Assembly (NCBI RefSeq): GCF_039376655.1
Contig: NZ_CP135000.1
Span: 310,001 to 374,000, forward strand
DNA: 64,000 nt
Direction: 5' to 3'
Source: Buchnera aphidicola (Pseudoregma panicola)
Lineage (GTDB): Bacteria > Pseudomonadota > Gammaproteobacteria > Enterobacterales > Enterobacteriaceae
The notes under the pieces are model-generated. The model was not told the DNA's origin, did not search any database, and was given only the letters and a program-made list of their open reading frames with translations. How positions within the stretch are numbered: position 1 is the stretch's first letter; every line of letters starts with the position of its first letter. Shown one piece after another: positions 63,974 to 64,000 of this stretch. A program made the translations under genes and the position numbers.

Positions 63974-64000
63974 AAATATTATTATAAATAAAGATAAATT

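Overview
The window is a gene-dense stretch of an extremely A+T-rich, reduced gammaproteobacterial genome. Proteins are heavily biased to Lys/Ile/Asn, intergenic DNA is almost pure A/T, and nearly every gene is a recognisable Escherichia coli orthologue in E. coli-like local order with neighbours deleted. A 23S-5S rRNA unit preceded by aroE and tRNA-Glu, with no 16S gene attached, is the arrangement known from Buchnera aphidicola, the obligate aphid endosymbiont. I infer a Buchnera lineage with a small genome. No mobile elements, prophage, CRISPR or toxin loci are visible.

Layout. 1-6.2 kb: 3' part of holA, tusA, asd (minus), a marC-family gene, pgk-fbaA, mscS. 6.2-14.6 kb: recC-recB-recD, with recC broken by a one-base shift in a poly(A) run. 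14.6-16.8 kb: initiator tRNA, nusB, an MFS transporter and tusE. 16.8-21.5 kb: the cytochrome bo3 oxidase operon cyoABCDE (minus). 21.7-26.2 kb: clpP-clpX-lon proteolysis genes, then a probable ppiD remnant. 26.5-34.3 kb: mdlA-mdlB, 4.5S RNA, dnaX, ybaB, htpG and adk (adk also has a one-base poly(A) frameshift). 34.3-41.8 kb: tRNA-Arg, folD, cysS, 5S, 23S, tRNA-Glu, aroE, tsaC. 41.9-43.4 kb: def-fmt. 43.4-61.6 kb: the alpha, spc, S10 and str ribosomal operons in canonical order (minus). 61.7-64 kb: tusB, tusC, tusD, trpS.

How they work together. The content is mostly information processing: ribosome construction, formyl-Met initiation (initiator tRNA, fmt, def, folD), tRNA wobble thiolation (tusA, tusBCD and tusE are all here), charging (cysS, trpS), protein export and quality control (secY, 4.5S RNA, clpXP, lon, htpG). 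To these are added lower glycolysis (pgk, fbaA), respiration (cyo), and amino-acid steps (asd, aroE).

I found no new multi-gene system. The best second looks are the two poly(A) frameshifts in otherwise intact genes, the A/T-rich expansions of 23S helices 25 and 45, the ppiD remnant, a GC-rich hairpin after lon, and bidirectional terminator hairpins between convergent genes.
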